A stretch of 64,000 nucleotides of DNA from Xylanimonas protaetiae (lineage in GTDB: Bacteria > Actinomycetota > Actinomycetes > Actinomycetales > Cellulomonadaceae). The position numbers and the translations under genes were made by a program. The notes under the pieces were generated by a model. That model saw nothing but the letters and a program-made list of their open reading frames with translations, ran no database searches and was not told the origin of the DNA. Below, in pieces: positions 1 to 6,784 of the stretch; within the stretch, counting starts at the first letter, position 1; the number at the start of each line of letters is the position of its first letter. The stretch is from positions 1,798,001-1,862,000 of the forward strand of contig NZ_CP035493.1 in NCBI RefSeq assembly GCF_004135385.1, in the 5' to 3' direction.

Positions 1-505
1 ACCCGGTCAGGGCCTGTGGGGTGTTCAGGGGGCGGAACAGGCCGCGCCTGCGGGCGATGTCGTCGGCCACGCTGGTGAGCGTGTTCAGCAGCTCCCACCT
101 GGCTTCGGCCGGGGTGTACCGGTAGGGCAGGGTGACGGGTCCGGCGTCGGTGGTCATGCCGTCGCGTTCGCCGACGGTCACGGTCTGCCCGTGCGCGATG
201 CGGTCCTCGGCGTCGGACAGGAGGCCTGGTCGGATGCGGGCGGGGCCGGTGCGGCGCAGCGGGTTGAGGTCGGGGTGGCCCAGGGTGCGGCGCTGCTCGA
301 GGGGGAGGTCGCAGTCGGGGCAGTGTTCGTGGTGCGGCTTGTGCGGGTACGTCAGCACGCGGACGTCGGGTTCGCGGGTATCGCCGAGCGCGGCGAGCAG
401 CTCGGTCAGGCGGGCGCCGCAGACCTCGCAGGCATAGGTCGTATCCGGCACATCGCGGTCGCAGCCGTCGACCGTGCAGGGCTGCATCGAGCGGTGCTGG
501 TTCAC
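1..505 (-). CDS. Phage protein with paired Cys motifs, partial (3' end outside window)
   Basis: The frame opens with GTG at 505, overlapping the upstream stop as GTGA, and stays open to the window edge (168 codons visible). Near the N-terminus there are CTVDGC, CEVCGA and CPDCDL motifs, suggesting one or two zinc ribbons. A helical, Arg-rich region follows. Small proteins like this with several CxxC pairs are common in actinophage early operons. The function is unknown; nucleic-acid binding is only a guess from the ribbons. Confidence 0.7.
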   Translation of the reverse strand, partial: MNQHRSMQPCTVDGCDRDVPDTTYACEVCGARLTELLAALGDTREPDVRVLTYPHKPHHEHCPDCDLPLEQRRTLGHPDLNPLRRTGPARIRPGLLSDAEDRIAHGQTVTVGERDGMTTDAGPVTLPYRYTPAEARWELLNTLTSVADDIARRRGLFRPLNTPQALTG

Positions 506-849
506 AGGCTGTCGCCCTTCGTCGTCGTGGTGATGGGTGCGGAGGTGATGCGGTCACGGACGTGGTGGAGCGCGTCGAGGATGGAGATGTTGCGTGTGCG
601 GGCCAGGTCTTCCGCCTCGACGACCGCGTCCGGACCGCCAAGGAGCGTGAGCTGGTGGGCGGCTTCGGCCACCTGGGCGACGTAGGGGGTCACAGGCCGT
701 TCACCGCTCTGGTGTCGGTGGTGCGGGGCGGCATGGTCATGCCGTGCGGGGCGTGCGACCTGCCGCAGCACGCGGTGGGCTCGGCGCCAGATGCGACGGT
801 GGTGCCGGTTGCGCCACGCGGCGGCCAGGGCGGCGAGAACCCACCTCAC
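502..849 (-). CDS. Hypothetical phage protein
   Basis: The 115-residue frame starts with GTG at 849, overlapping the preceding stop as GTGA, and ends in a GTGA overlap with the next gene. The first 50 residues are very basic (Arg/His rich) and have weaker GC3 than the rest. The C-terminal 63 residues look like a normal soluble helical protein. A shorter product from the in-frame GTG at 693 is therefore possible. Function not recognised. Confidence 0.5.
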   Translation of the reverse strand: MRWVLAALAAAWRNRHHRRIWRRAHRVLRQVARPARHDHAAPHHRHQSGERPVTPYVAQVAEAAHQLTLLGGPDAVVEAEDLARTRNISILDALHHVRDRITSAPITTTTKGDSL

Positions 850-992
850 GCCGCACCAGCCAGGACGACGTAGCCGATCGCGAGGATGATGAGCCCGGAC
901 GCGAGACGCACCCCGGACTCGCGGTGGTCGAAGATGCGGGCCCCGGCGACGACGGCGCAGTAGAGGCCCGCGACGACCATGACGACCCTCAT
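846..992 (-). CDS. Small membrane protein, 48 aa
   Basis: ATG at 992 overlaps the upstream stop as ATGA. The product has two hydrophobic stretches (about residues 3-16 and 33-47) separated by a charged loop, so a two-helix membrane hairpin is likely. No family is recognised. Tight coupling on both sides (ATGA upstream, GTGA downstream) supports it being translated. Confidence 0.6.
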   Translation of the reverse strand: MRVVMVVAGLYCAVVAGARIFDHRESGVRLASGLIILAIGYVVLAGAA

Positions 993-1600
993 GCGGCACC
1001 TCCGGCGATGAGTCGCAGCTGCGCCGGGACGACCTGCGGCACGAGGGCCTGCTGCTCCGGGGTCAGGTCCAGTGCGTCGAGGATCCGGCGGATGACCAAC
1101 GCGACGAGGTCACCCTGCTGCTCTGCGAGCCGCACCTTCCGCTCCTCGACGCCAGCCTTGAGCGCGGCCGAGCACACGGCCACGAGGTGCTTGCGCTCCG
1201 CCTCGTACAGGACGTACCAGATCGACGGCTTCGCCTCCTGCGTGGTACCGAAGTCGTCTCCACCGGTCTTCACCTTCGTGGTGCCCCACACGAGCTGGTG
1301 CTCGCCGTCGTCACCGTCACGCTGCGACTCGTCGAGCTCCTGCACTTTGGCGCGCAGCCACTGCACGTGACCGGCCGTCCACCGCACCTCCTCAAGCAGC
1401 GCATCCGTGGGCGTGATGTCCACCGGCAGGCCAAGCGTGCGGACCACCTCGGCCGCCTTCGCCTCCTCGACCCGACGCGCCGCAGCCGCCCTCGCCGCCT
1501 TCGTGCCCGACCCGTGGATGCTGCACGTCACCCCGCCCACGATCGCGGCACGTTTGCACTGCTCCCCGGACTGCTTCGACATCGCCGCACACCGGGCCAT
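989..1600 (-). CDS. Phage protein with N-terminal zinc-binding motif (terminase-small-like or regulatory)
   Basis: Starting at ATG 1600 (TGATG overlap with the upstream gene), the 203-residue product opens with a C-C-C-H set: MARCAAMSKQSGEQCKRAA followed by a CSIHG motif. This N-terminus is typical of a widespread actinophage family sometimes annotated as terminase small subunit. The rest is helical, with a conserved-looking region around residues 60-170. An alternative ATG lies at 1612. The family placement is from pattern only; no packaging role can be shown here because no large terminase is in view. Confidence 0.7.
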   Translation of the reverse strand: MARCAAMSKQSGEQCKRAAIVGGVTCSIHGSGTKAARAAAARRVEEAKAAEVVRTLGLPVDITPTDALLEEVRWTAGHVQWLRAKVQELDESQRDGDDGEHQLVWGTTKVKTGGDDFGTTQEAKPSIWYVLYEAERKHLVAVCSAALKAGVEERKVRLAEQQGDLVALVIRRILDALDLTPEQQALVPQVVPAQLRLIAGGAA

Positions 1601-1752
1601 CAGGCGCCCCATCCGTGAGGTGCCCGACCGCGGGTGCTGTCCATGAGGGCGGCCTCGCTCTCGGTGTGGTGGTTGGTCTCGCAGTCGCGGGCGAGGGACG
1701 GGACGGGGTGCTGGCGGCCGCAGGTGCCGCACGTCCAGGGGTCAGTGGGCAT
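1600..1752 (-). CDS. Small zinc-finger protein, 50 aa
   Basis: The ORF starts MPTDPWTCGTCGRQHPV and contains CGTCG, then a Cys and a His-His pair about 13-18 residues later, consistent with a single zinc site. It overlaps the end of its upstream neighbour (stop at 1742) and shares TGATG with the next gene at 1600. It is too short for most gene callers. Function unknown. Confidence 0.6.
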   Translation of the reverse strand: MPTDPWTCGTCGRQHPVPSLARDCETNHHTESEAALMDSTRGRAPHGWGA

Positions 1753-1984
1753 CGCGGGCCCCCTCGCCGGTCGCATAGTCGGGGTGCCAGATCAACCAGG
1801 TCGGCCAGACCAGCCAGTCGCGGTCGAGGGGCTGCCAGTGGCCCCACTCGCTGAGCCCGACCCAGTCGGCGCCGTCGAGCCGGAACACGCGGTCCAAGCC
1901 GTCGGGGCGGCGGATCAGGATGATGGACCCGGGCGGCAGGGTGTCGATCTCGTCCGGGTCGGTGATGGACTCAGGCGCGGGCAT
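1742..1984 (-). CDS. Hypothetical phage protein, Trp-rich
   Basis: 80 residues from ATG 1984. The middle and C-terminus are rich in Trp (WVGLSEWGHW, WLVWPTWLIWH). The first 35 residues contain a Pro/Gly turn and a beta-rich stretch that looks like a small SH3-like barrel. No homologue is recognised. It overlaps both neighbours by about 10-14 bases. Confidence 0.65.
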   Translation of the reverse strand: MPAPESITDPDEIDTLPPGSIILIRRPDGLDRVFRLDGADWVGLSEWGHWQPLDRDWLVWPTWLIWHPDYATGEGARDAH

Positions 1985-2243
1985 CGCTGGCCTCCTCGGC
2001 GTCGGCGCGGGCGTCGAGGAAGTCGCCCACGAACCCGAGGTTCGAGTACGCGCGCGCCGACGCCGCCGCCTCCCGCCACGCCTGCGCCCGGATGGCGGGG
2101 CCGACAGCGAGCAGGGTGGCACGGGCATCACGTCGGTGCGCGCCCCTCATCTCACATTCGTCCCAGGTGGTGTACTTGTCCCGGCACACCGCCCGTGCCG
2201 CCGCCTCCACCTGCTCGTCGGTGGGCGTCCAGTCACTCGCCAC
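1971..2243 (-). CDS. Hypothetical phage protein, 90 aa
   Basis: The likely start is GTG 2243 (VASDWTPTDEQVEAAARA), overlapping the upstream stop by about 11 bases; an in-frame upstream start at 2270 exists. The pattern 'TDEQVEAAARAVCRD...W.... ARATLLAV' is a helical motif seen in many small phage proteins that pair Asp/Glu-rich helices with an Ala-rich tail. Function unknown. Confidence 0.65.
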   Translation of the reverse strand: MASDWTPTDEQVEAAARAVCRDKYTTWDECEMRGAHRRDARATLLAVGPAIRAQAWREAAASARAYSNLGFVGDFLDARADAEEASDARA

Positions 2244-2400
2244 GGTCGGCCTCCGTCTGCTCGGACCCAACCCACTCCGACGCCAGCGCGACCCGCTTGC
2301 ACCAGGCGCAGATGAAGACCGGGTGGCCCATGAGCGTGGGCATCGTCGGGTAGCCCTGCTCGCTGCCGCAGTGTGGGCAGGCTGGTCGGGGCGCGCTCAT
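2233..2400 (-). CDS. Small zinc-ribbon protein, 55 aa
   Basis: ATG 2400 overlaps the stop of the upstream gene (ATGA). Two CxxC pairs (CPHCGS and CAWCKR) are 20 residues apart, the classic spacing of a zinc ribbon. The protein is too small to have more than this one domain. It may be a nucleic-acid-binding accessory or a structural zinc knuckle; no specific role can be assigned. Confidence 0.7.
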   Translation of the reverse strand: MSAPRPACPHCGSEQGYPTMPTLMGHPVFICAWCKRVALASEWVGSEQTEADRGE

Positions 2401-2747
2401 CGGTCGGTCTCCGTCTGCTCGGCACGGGCGATGACGGCGCACAGGTCGCACACGCACCCTCCCCGACCCCGGTCATGGGTCGCCGCCAGCGCCGCGACCT
2501 CCGCCAGCGCCGCCTCCGCGCGCTCGGCACGGGCACGCTCGATTTCCCATGCGATGCCGCGCCTCTCTCCGATGCGTGCGACAGCCTCCTGCCACGCGGA
2601 TCGCGCTGCCCGCGCCTCTGCCAGCGCGGCGGTCAGGCGGCGCACCTCGGCCCTCAGGTCACGGGTTTCCTCATCGAATGCCCAGGTGAGGTCGTCCACC
2701 CGCTCGGTGATCGCGTCCAGGTCCAGCGGGGTCGTCTGCTCAGTCAT
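2397..2747 (-). CDS. Coiled-coil phage protein, paralogous at its N-terminus to the next gene upstream
   Basis: 116 residues from ATG 2747. Residues 15-90 form a long Glu/Arg/Ala coiled coil; a CVCDLC motif follows near the C-terminus. The start MTEQTTPLDLDAI nearly repeats MTEQTPLDLDAL of the gene at 2740-3078, and the junction sequence around both starts is almost identical. This points to a duplicated gene junction. Function unknown. Confidence 0.7.
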   Translation of the reverse strand: MTEQTTPLDLDAITERVDDLTWAFDEETRDLRAEVRRLTAALAEARAARSAWQEAVARIGERRGIAWEIERARAERAEAALAEVAALAATHDRGRGGCVCDLCAVIARAEQTETDR

Positions 2748-3078
2748 CAGTGCCTCCGGTGGTGCGGGCGATCTTGGCGAAGTGCGCGGCCGGGTACAGG
2801 GCGCGGTGCCCGTGGGGGACGGCCTCGATCGCCTGCGCGATCCGCTCGGCCGCCGCCCGTGCCCCGCGCGCCTCCGCCTCGGCCACATCACCCAGGAGCC
2901 TCAGCGGCCCGCCCTTGCGTCCGAGCAGGGTCCCGCTGACGCGACCGGGCTCACCGGTCGCATCGGCCCACCGTGGTCCGGCCTCCGTGTCCACCTGCTG
3001 CCACGCGACACCGGTCCGGTCGAGCACCACGCTCCCCACGGGCAGCGCGTCCAGGTCCAGCGGGGTCTGCTCAGTCAT
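2740..3078 (-). CDS. Hypothetical phage protein, 112 aa
   Basis: ATG 3078; the N-terminus MTEQTPLDLDALPVGSVVLD resembles a family of actinophage proteins with a small beta domain (GSVVLDRTGVAWQQV) followed by an Ala/Arg-rich helix. The C-terminus ends TTGGTDD, the same ending as the upstream gene (TQTGGTDD), so both ends of this gene share sequence with a neighbour. Function unknown. Confidence 0.7.
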   Translation of the reverse strand: MTEQTPLDLDALPVGSVVLDRTGVAWQQVDTEAGPRWADATGEPGRVSGTLLGRKGGPLRLLGDVAEAEARGARAAAERIAQAIEAVPHGHRALYPAAHFAKIARTTGGTDD

Positions 3079-3424
3079 CGGTGCCTCCGGTCTGGGTGGT
3101 GCGCGGCAGTGCGGCGCGCAGCTCACGGGCAGCGGTCCCGCGGCGCAGTGCCGGGGTGGACTCCCACCGCCGCAGCAGCGCGCTGGCCTCGCGCGTCGCC
3201 TCCCGTGCCCCGCGCGCCTCGGCCCCCGCGAGCAGGTCGGTCCACCCGGCGAGGGTGGCGAGGTTCACCAGCGGCACGCTCCCGCAGCCCGGCTCATGGG
3301 CGCCGTAGTAGCCGTGAGGACCGACACCACAGGTACAGCCGTCGACCGCCTCCACGAGCCACGTGCCCTCGATGGACATCTCGGCGGGCGTCTCGGCCGC
3401 GCTCGTGATGCGCTCGGCGGTCAT
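3071..3424 (-). CDS. Hypothetical phage protein, 117 aa
   Basis: ATG 3424, ATGA overlap with the upstream stop. A CTCGVGPHGYYGAHEPGC segment may bind a metal. The C-terminal half is an Ala/Arg/Glu-rich helix similar in composition to the neighbouring genes. It ends in the repeated TGGTDD tail. No function recognised. Confidence 0.68.
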   Translation of the reverse strand: MTAERITSAAETPAEMSIEGTWLVEAVDGCTCGVGPHGYYGAHEPGCGSVPLVNLATLAGWTDLLAGAEARGAREATREASALLRRWESTPALRRGTAARELRAALPRTTQTGGTDD

Positions 3425-3909
3425 CGGGCACCGTCCATCAGGTGCGCGCGGAGCATCTCGACCTGGTGAGCCGCGAACCAGAACGTCGGCGCTCGGTCCA
3501 CGGACTCGTCCCACGGCGCCCCGCAGTTGCAGCCCGGCCCGCTCGGCAGGACGGTCAGCACGGGGTGGCGGCGCATGACGGCGCGCATCCCCTCGACGTC
3601 AGACAGCGCGGCGGCCAGGATGCTGCGAGCCGCCCCGGCGTCCCCGATGAGCATGCCCTCCTCGGTGGCGTAGTAGAGCCGCACTCGCTCGATGGCCCGC
3701 TCCAGCGGCGTCCCCTGCGCGGGCGCGGCAGACGACGACTGGTCGGGGGTCGGGGTGGGCTCCGAGCGGTGATCCTGGGCGTAGCGCTCCATCTGCTCGG
3801 CCACCTCGCGCTCGGCGATCAGGACATCGATCAGGCGGCGCACCTGCCCTGCCAGTCCGCCGGATGCCAGGTGCTCGCGGATCGCCCGCAGGTCGTCGGT
3901 GGTGTTCAT
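3421..3909 (-). CDS. Hypothetical phage protein, 162 aa
   Basis: ATG 3909, ATGA overlap. Helical N-terminal 55 residues (AIREHLASGGLAGQVRRLIDVLIAERE), a Pro/Ser-rich linker (PTPTPDQSSSAAPAQ), then a C-terminal domain with a CNCGAPWDES motif. The linker divides two small domains. The combination is not recognised. Confidence 0.7.
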   Translation of the reverse strand: MNTTDDLRAIREHLASGGLAGQVRRLIDVLIAEREVAEQMERYAQDHRSEPTPTPDQSSSAAPAQGTPLERAIERVRLYYATEEGMLIGDAGAARSILAAALSDVEGMRAVMRRHPVLTVLPSGPGCNCGAPWDESVDRAPTFWFAAHQVEMLRAHLMDGAR

Positions 3910-4064
3910 GCGATCACCACCAGGGTGATCAGCGCTGCGGTGGTCACGACGGTGCCGACCGCGAGGCCGGGCGTGATCGGCTCCCGCGGCTTGCCGACGC
4001 CGGCGATGACGATCAGCGCACTGAGGGCGAGGTACGTGATCAGGGCGATGCTGGGCCAGGTCAT
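3906..4064 (-). CDS. Small two-helix membrane protein, 52 aa
   Basis: ATG 4064 overlaps the macro domain gene stop (ATGA). Two hydrophobic helices (SIALITYLALSALIVIAGV and LAVGTVVTTAALITLVVIA) are separated by a short KPREPITPG loop. A holin is formally possible from this topology, but the position inside an early operon and the absence of a lysin argue against it. Confidence 0.65.
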   Translation of the reverse strand: MTWPSIALITYLALSALIVIAGVGKPREPITPGLAVGTVVTTAALITLVVIA

Positions 4065-4582
4065 CGGGCACCTCGCGTGAGGTCCCAGGCAGTGCGCATG
4101 GTCCGGGCGACGACATCGGGTGCGAGACCGCCCGCACCGGCGCCAAGGCCGGGGATCGCGATCGTGTGCTGGGCGTCGTCGTACGGGTTGGTGAGCACGG
4201 CGAGCGTCGCGAGGAGCACGTTCGACGGCGGGATGGTCTGCGGGGTCCGCATGGTCGGTGCGTAGACCAGCCACGGGAAGCGCTCATGCCCGGTGCGCAC
4301 GGTGACGCACGCGCCGACGGGGATGGTCCCGCCGAGGCTGGCCGCCGCCTGCCACTGCACCCGGTCCTGCACGTGCTGGCCGAGGAGGTCACGCACGGCG
4401 AGGTCGAGGCCGCCGTCCATGATCGCGTGGGAGTTCCCCGCGGTGACGAGGACGTCGTGTGCGGGCAGGTCAGTGAGGCTGGTGTGCGCGACGGTCACGT
4501 CGGGCACGTCGGCGAAGGCCTCGCGCCAGGCCGCGCACAGGGCGTCGTTGTGGTCGAACAGGGTGATGGCGGGGGTGCTCAC
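4061..4582 (-). CDS. Macro domain protein (ADP-ribose binding)
   Basis: The 173-residue product is almost exactly one macro domain. The ADP-ribose-binding landmarks are visible: VTAGNSHAIMDGGLDLAVRD (N and GG of the first loop) and IAIPGLGAGAGGL (the GxGxGG second loop). It starts with GTG at 4582 in a GTGA overlap. Macro domains bind ADP-ribose and many remove it from proteins or nucleic acids. In a phage this could undo ADP-ribosylation by host defences such as DarT-type toxins, or process tRNA-splicing by-products (Appr-1''-p), which would fit the RNA-repair genes at 11814-13840. The role is inference; the fold is well supported. Confidence 0.85.
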   Translation of the reverse strand: MSTPAITLFDHNDALCAAWREAFADVPDVTVAHTSLTDLPAHDVLVTAGNSHAIMDGGLDLAVRDLLGQHVQDRVQWQAAASLGGTIPVGACVTVRTGHERFPWLVYAPTMRTPQTIPPSNVLLATLAVLTNPYDDAQHTIAIPGLGAGAGGLAPDVVARTMRTAWDLTRGAR

Positions 4583-4920
4583 CGGGCTCCCTCCTGGGAG
4601 AGCAGGTGCACGGACGTGGCGCCGGCGATGCTGGCCTTGTCGGAGTAGCCGGGGCAGCCGTCGACGTCGTCGGGCTCGCCGTCACCGCGCGCCGCGGTGA
4701 TCGTCACGAGGTCGACGTGGGTGGTCGGGGTGAGCCGCCAGATGCCGTCGTAGCCGTACTCGACGTTGATGAGCACCTCACGGCCGTCAGCGAGGCCGAC
4801 GGACACGGTGTCGGGGATCGCGTCGCGCAGGCGCGGGTACAGCTCGTCGGAGATCTCGCCCTCGACCTCGATCAGGTCGTCGGACGCGCCGAAGATGTGC
4901 GTCAGGTTCGTCATGGTCAT
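4579..4920 (-). CDS. Hypothetical phage protein, 113 aa
   Basis: Start ATG 4920 (MTMTNLTHIFG) in ATGA overlap with the nuclease gene. The sequence looks beta-rich (VEGEISDELYPRL, VLINVEYGYDGIWRL, VDLVTITAA) with a small Cys-containing loop near the C-terminus. No family recognised. It separates the macro domain gene from the VRR-NUC gene within one operon. Confidence 0.7.
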   Translation of the reverse strand: MTMTNLTHIFGASDDLIEVEGEISDELYPRLRDAIPDTVSVGLADGREVLINVEYGYDGIWRLTPTTHVDLVTITAARGDGEPDDVDGCPGYSDKASIAGATSVHLLSQEGAR

Positions 4921-5294
4921 TCCTTCGTCTCGGTGGTGATCCGCGGTGCGAGCGCGGCGAGAATGCGGCCGGACAGCAGGTCGTCCGGTCGGAACACGTG
5001 CACTTCAATGCCAACGGCCTCGAGGTCGGCAAGCCACGCCTTCTGGTCGTCGGACACCCGCCCGTTCTGCCGCTTGAGCTCGATCGCGATGCGGCGGCCC
5101 TGGCGGACGTGGACAGCGAACAGGTCGGGCCATCCGGCGTTGATGCGCTGGACGTGGCCGCGCGCGTTCGGGCGGTTGTCGGCGGCGTGGAAGAACCGCC
5201 ACGACGTCTCACGCATGAGCGCTTCGACGTGCGCCTGCAGGACCTTCTCGGGCATGTCCTTCGCGACAGCGGCCGCGTACTCGGCCCGGTTCAC
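4917..5294 (-). CDS. VRR-NUC family nuclease
   Basis: 125 residues, start GTG 5294. The VRR-NUC signature is clear: GWPDLFAV, then IELKRQNGRVSDDQKAWLADLEAVG. These supply the catalytic D and ExK of a PD-(D/E)XK fold. Stand-alone VRR-NUC proteins are standard in phage replication/recombination regions and are thought to cut branched or structured DNA. Many phages place it beside a SNF2-type helicase; here the helicase is about 5 kb away in another operon. Confidence 0.88.
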   Translation of the reverse strand: MNRAEYAAAVAKDMPEKVLQAHVEALMRETSWRFFHAADNRPNARGHVQRINAGWPDLFAVHVRQGRRIAIELKRQNGRVSDDQKAWLADLEAVGIEVHVFRPDDLLSGRILAALAPRITTETKE

Positions 5295-5383
5295 CGGCGG
5301 GTCCGTTCGTCCCAGACGGCGTACCAGGTCAGGAGGGCGAGCGCGACGGTGGCGACGACCCAGCCGGCGGCGACGGCACCCAT
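5291..5383 (-). CDS. 30-aa single-span membrane peptide
   Basis: MGAVAAGWVVATVALALLTW followed by YAVWDERTRR. One transmembrane helix fills the first 20 residues and a charged tail follows. It starts directly after the stop of the upstream gene (5384) and overlaps the VRR-NUC start as GTGA. The perfect fit between two coupled genes is the main support for translation. Confidence 0.5.
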   Translation of the reverse strand: MGAVAAGWVVATVALALLTWYAVWDERTRR

Positions 5384-5626
5384 TCAGGCGGCCTTGGGCT
5401 TGCGTGTCAGTGCCGGGTTGGTCGCTCCGGCGGCGGCAAGGATCTTCTGCACGCCGGGCTGGGACAGGTGTCCGGCTTCGGAGAGTTCCTGCCGGGTGTG
5501 GCCGGCGGCGTGGGCGCGCAGGAGGTGGTGGTCTCGGCGTGCGCGTGACTGTCGCAGCTGCTCGGTGGCGTGGTCGACGGCGGTGGCAGCGTCTGCTAGG
5601 GCGTCGAGGGTGGTTCGTGCGGTCAC
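5384..5626 (-). CDS. Helix-turn-helix protein heading operon D
   Basis: 80 residues from GTG 5626. A C-terminal HTH is readable in HTRQELSEAGHLSQPGVQKILAAAG, which resembles the resolvase/invertase-type DNA-binding end. The N-terminal part is a helix (TTLDALADAATAVDHATEQL). It is the first gene of the leftward operon D, and an operator-like 12-mer lies only 17 bases upstream of its start, so it is probably repressor-controlled. Confidence 0.75.
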   Translation of the reverse strand: MTARTTLDALADAATAVDHATEQLRQSRARRDHHLLRAHAAGHTRQELSEAGHLSQPGVQKILAAAGATNPALTRKPKAA

Positions 5627-5642
5627 ACCCTCATACTACCGA

Positions 5643-5654
5643 ACGTTACCGAGT
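5643..5654. promoter_or_regulatory. Operator-like site ACGTTACCGAGT upstream of operon D
   Basis: One of three identical 12-mers in the prophage, each in front of a long minus-strand operon. Here it lies within a series of ACC elements about 10 bases apart (CTACCGAACGTTACCGAGT then TTTCACC), suggesting repressor contacts once per helical turn. Likely ligand: the product of the gene at 28695-29099 (inference). Confidence 0.6.
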
Positions 5655-5836
5655 TTCACCCCATGTTTTGCTGGTAGAAGTTCGGTGACGGGGGTTAGTT
5701 TCGGAGCATGGTCCAGATCAGGCCCCGCCCGCCACCAGCCTGGCCCCGAGGCATGCACGAGTGAACTGAATGAGCAGGTACCAGGCCTACGCGCGCTCGC
5801 CCCATGGGAGGCTGGTATGGCTCCGCTGCCACGCCA

Positions 5837-5883
5837 GAAGACCCCGACCCGGACGCCCACTACGGCGCCGGGTCGGGGTCTTC
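5837..5883. terminator. Bidirectional-looking terminator hairpin
   Basis: A perfect 16-bp stem (GAAGACCCCGACCCGG at 5837-5852 with its complement at 5868-5883) and a 15-base loop. It lies just past the stop of the minus-strand gene at 5896 and would end that transcript before operon D. Nothing coding is seen between 5655 and 5836. Confidence 0.75.
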
Positions 5884-5895
5884 GTGTTGGCTGGG

Positions 5896-6234
5896 TCAGG
5901 CCGCGATCGGCGAGACCCTCGCGCCCGCGGTGCCAGCGGCGGCGTCCAGTGCGGCGGCGTCGGCGAGGGACAGCGTGATGTTGTCACGCAGGGTGGTGGC
6001 CTCGTCGATGGGCAGGATGAGCGTCCGGTCGTCGTTGAGCCTGACGTGCACGAACGTTGCCCCGAGCTTGTGCTCGATGGTCGTGTAGGTGTCGATCTGG
6101 GATGGTGACCAGCTGCGGTCGTCGTTCTTGACGGATGGGTAGGCGCGGGTCGCGAGCGACCGCACGGTGGTCACGGTGACGTCGCCGTCATTGGCGTGGA
6201 TGTGTGACAATCGGCTAAACCTCTCTGGTTTCAT
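5896..6234 (-). CDS. Hypothetical phage protein under a possible SOS box
   Basis: 112 residues from ATG 6234. It has a lower-GC N-terminus (FSRLSHIHANDGDVTVTTV) and a mixed alpha/beta body, ending RVSPIAA. It is a short separate unit: terminators flank it at 5837-5883 and 6538-6582, and a LexA-type palindrome is about 120 bases upstream of the start. No family recognised. If SOS-controlled it might take part in induction, but nothing in the protein shows this. Confidence 0.65.
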   Translation of the reverse strand: MKPERFSRLSHIHANDGDVTVTTVRSLATRAYPSVKNDDRSWSPSQIDTYTTIEHKLGATFVHVRLNDDRTLILPIDEATTLRDNITLSLADAAALDAAAGTAGARVSPIAA

Positions 6235-6537
6235 GTGCGGCCCTCACTCATACCTTCTTGGCGGGAGCGTCTGAGTGAGGGTCGCTCTCTTGCTGGTGCC
6301 CAGCGATCGTATGCCAGCAGGTGCGCCCCCTTTGGGGGTGCCTGGCGGACCTCGCATCGAACAGGAGTTCGATTTCGTCCGTTCGCTGGCGCGGCAGGTC
6401 CGCTTCCGGACGATCTGGGCGCTAGATACCACACTGATGGCAGTAGGCGAGATCAGCGGATCTTCACCCGCTCGGAGAGCCTTGCTCCGCTGCTGTGACG
6501 GGGGTCCGTCATCGCGATCGCAGACGGCTCCCCTCGG
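6235..6537. other. 300-base intergenic region with SOS box and a G/C hairpin
   Basis: No convincing gene. Two minus-strand frames (6231-6434 and 6244-6432) are open but have poor GC3 or no ribosome binding site. The region holds a LexA-like palindrome at 6357-6372 and a small hairpin at 6323-6341 (GCGCCCCC, TTT, GGGGGTGC). It probably contains the promoter of the gene ending at 5896. Confidence 0.5.
6357..6372. promoter_or_regulatory. LexA/SOS box-like palindrome TCGAACAGGAGTTCGA
   Basis: A perfect inverted repeat of TCGAAC around AGGA. The actinobacterial/Gram-positive LexA box is built as CGAAC-N4-GTTCG, and this matches all ten fixed positions. It lies in a promoter-sized region upstream of the gene at 5896-6234. 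LexA control is inferred from the match. Confidence 0.65.
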
Positions 6538-6582
6538 GATGGTCGGGTCGGGCAGCAGTCACTGCTGCCCGACCCGACCATC
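6538..6582. terminator. Strong terminator hairpin after the gene at 6596
   Basis: A 22-bp perfectly paired palindrome centred on 6560 (arms reading GATGGTCGGGTCGGGCAGCA and its complement). It lies 13 bases past the stop codon of the minus-strand gene that starts at 6784. Formation would need a few central bases to open as a loop. Confidence 0.8.
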
Positions 6583-6595
6583 TGTCCAGGGGCGC

Positions 6596-6784
6596 CTACA
6601 TCAGCGGGATCGGCTCGTCGCCAGTGGCGCTGAAGAGGATCGCGAGCGCCACCTTGCAGCGGGTCTCGGCGTCGGCATCGCTGGTGAGGGCGATCGCGAT
6701 GAGCGCGTCACGCCGCTCGTGGTCCCTGACGGTGAGGGACTCGAAGGTGCCTCGGATCGCACACCCTGTAGAGTGCTGGTGCAT
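6596..6784 (-). CDS. Hypothetical small phage protein, 62 aa
   Basis: The preferred start is ATG 6784 (MHQHSTGCAIRGTFESLTV); an in-frame upstream ATG at 6844 would add 20 residues. The rest is helical (RDALIAIALTSDADAETRCKVALAI). It is a monocistronic unit with its own terminator. No family recognised. Confidence 0.6.
   Translation of the reverse strand: MHQHSTGCAIRGTFESLTVRDHERRDALIAIALTSDADAETRCKVALAILFSATGDEPIPLM

Noticed and set aside
3906-4064. Holin
   Set aside because: Two-helix topology fits, but it is inside an early operon with no lysin or other lysis gene near.
5770-6108. Plus-strand ORF of 112 codons
   Set aside because: It runs through a terminator hairpin and antisense to a better gene; Arg-rich.
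6231-6434. Minus-strand ORF overlapping the 5896 gene as ATGA
   Set aside because: Low GC3, no ribosome site, and it covers the SOS box; kept only as a possibility in the region note.
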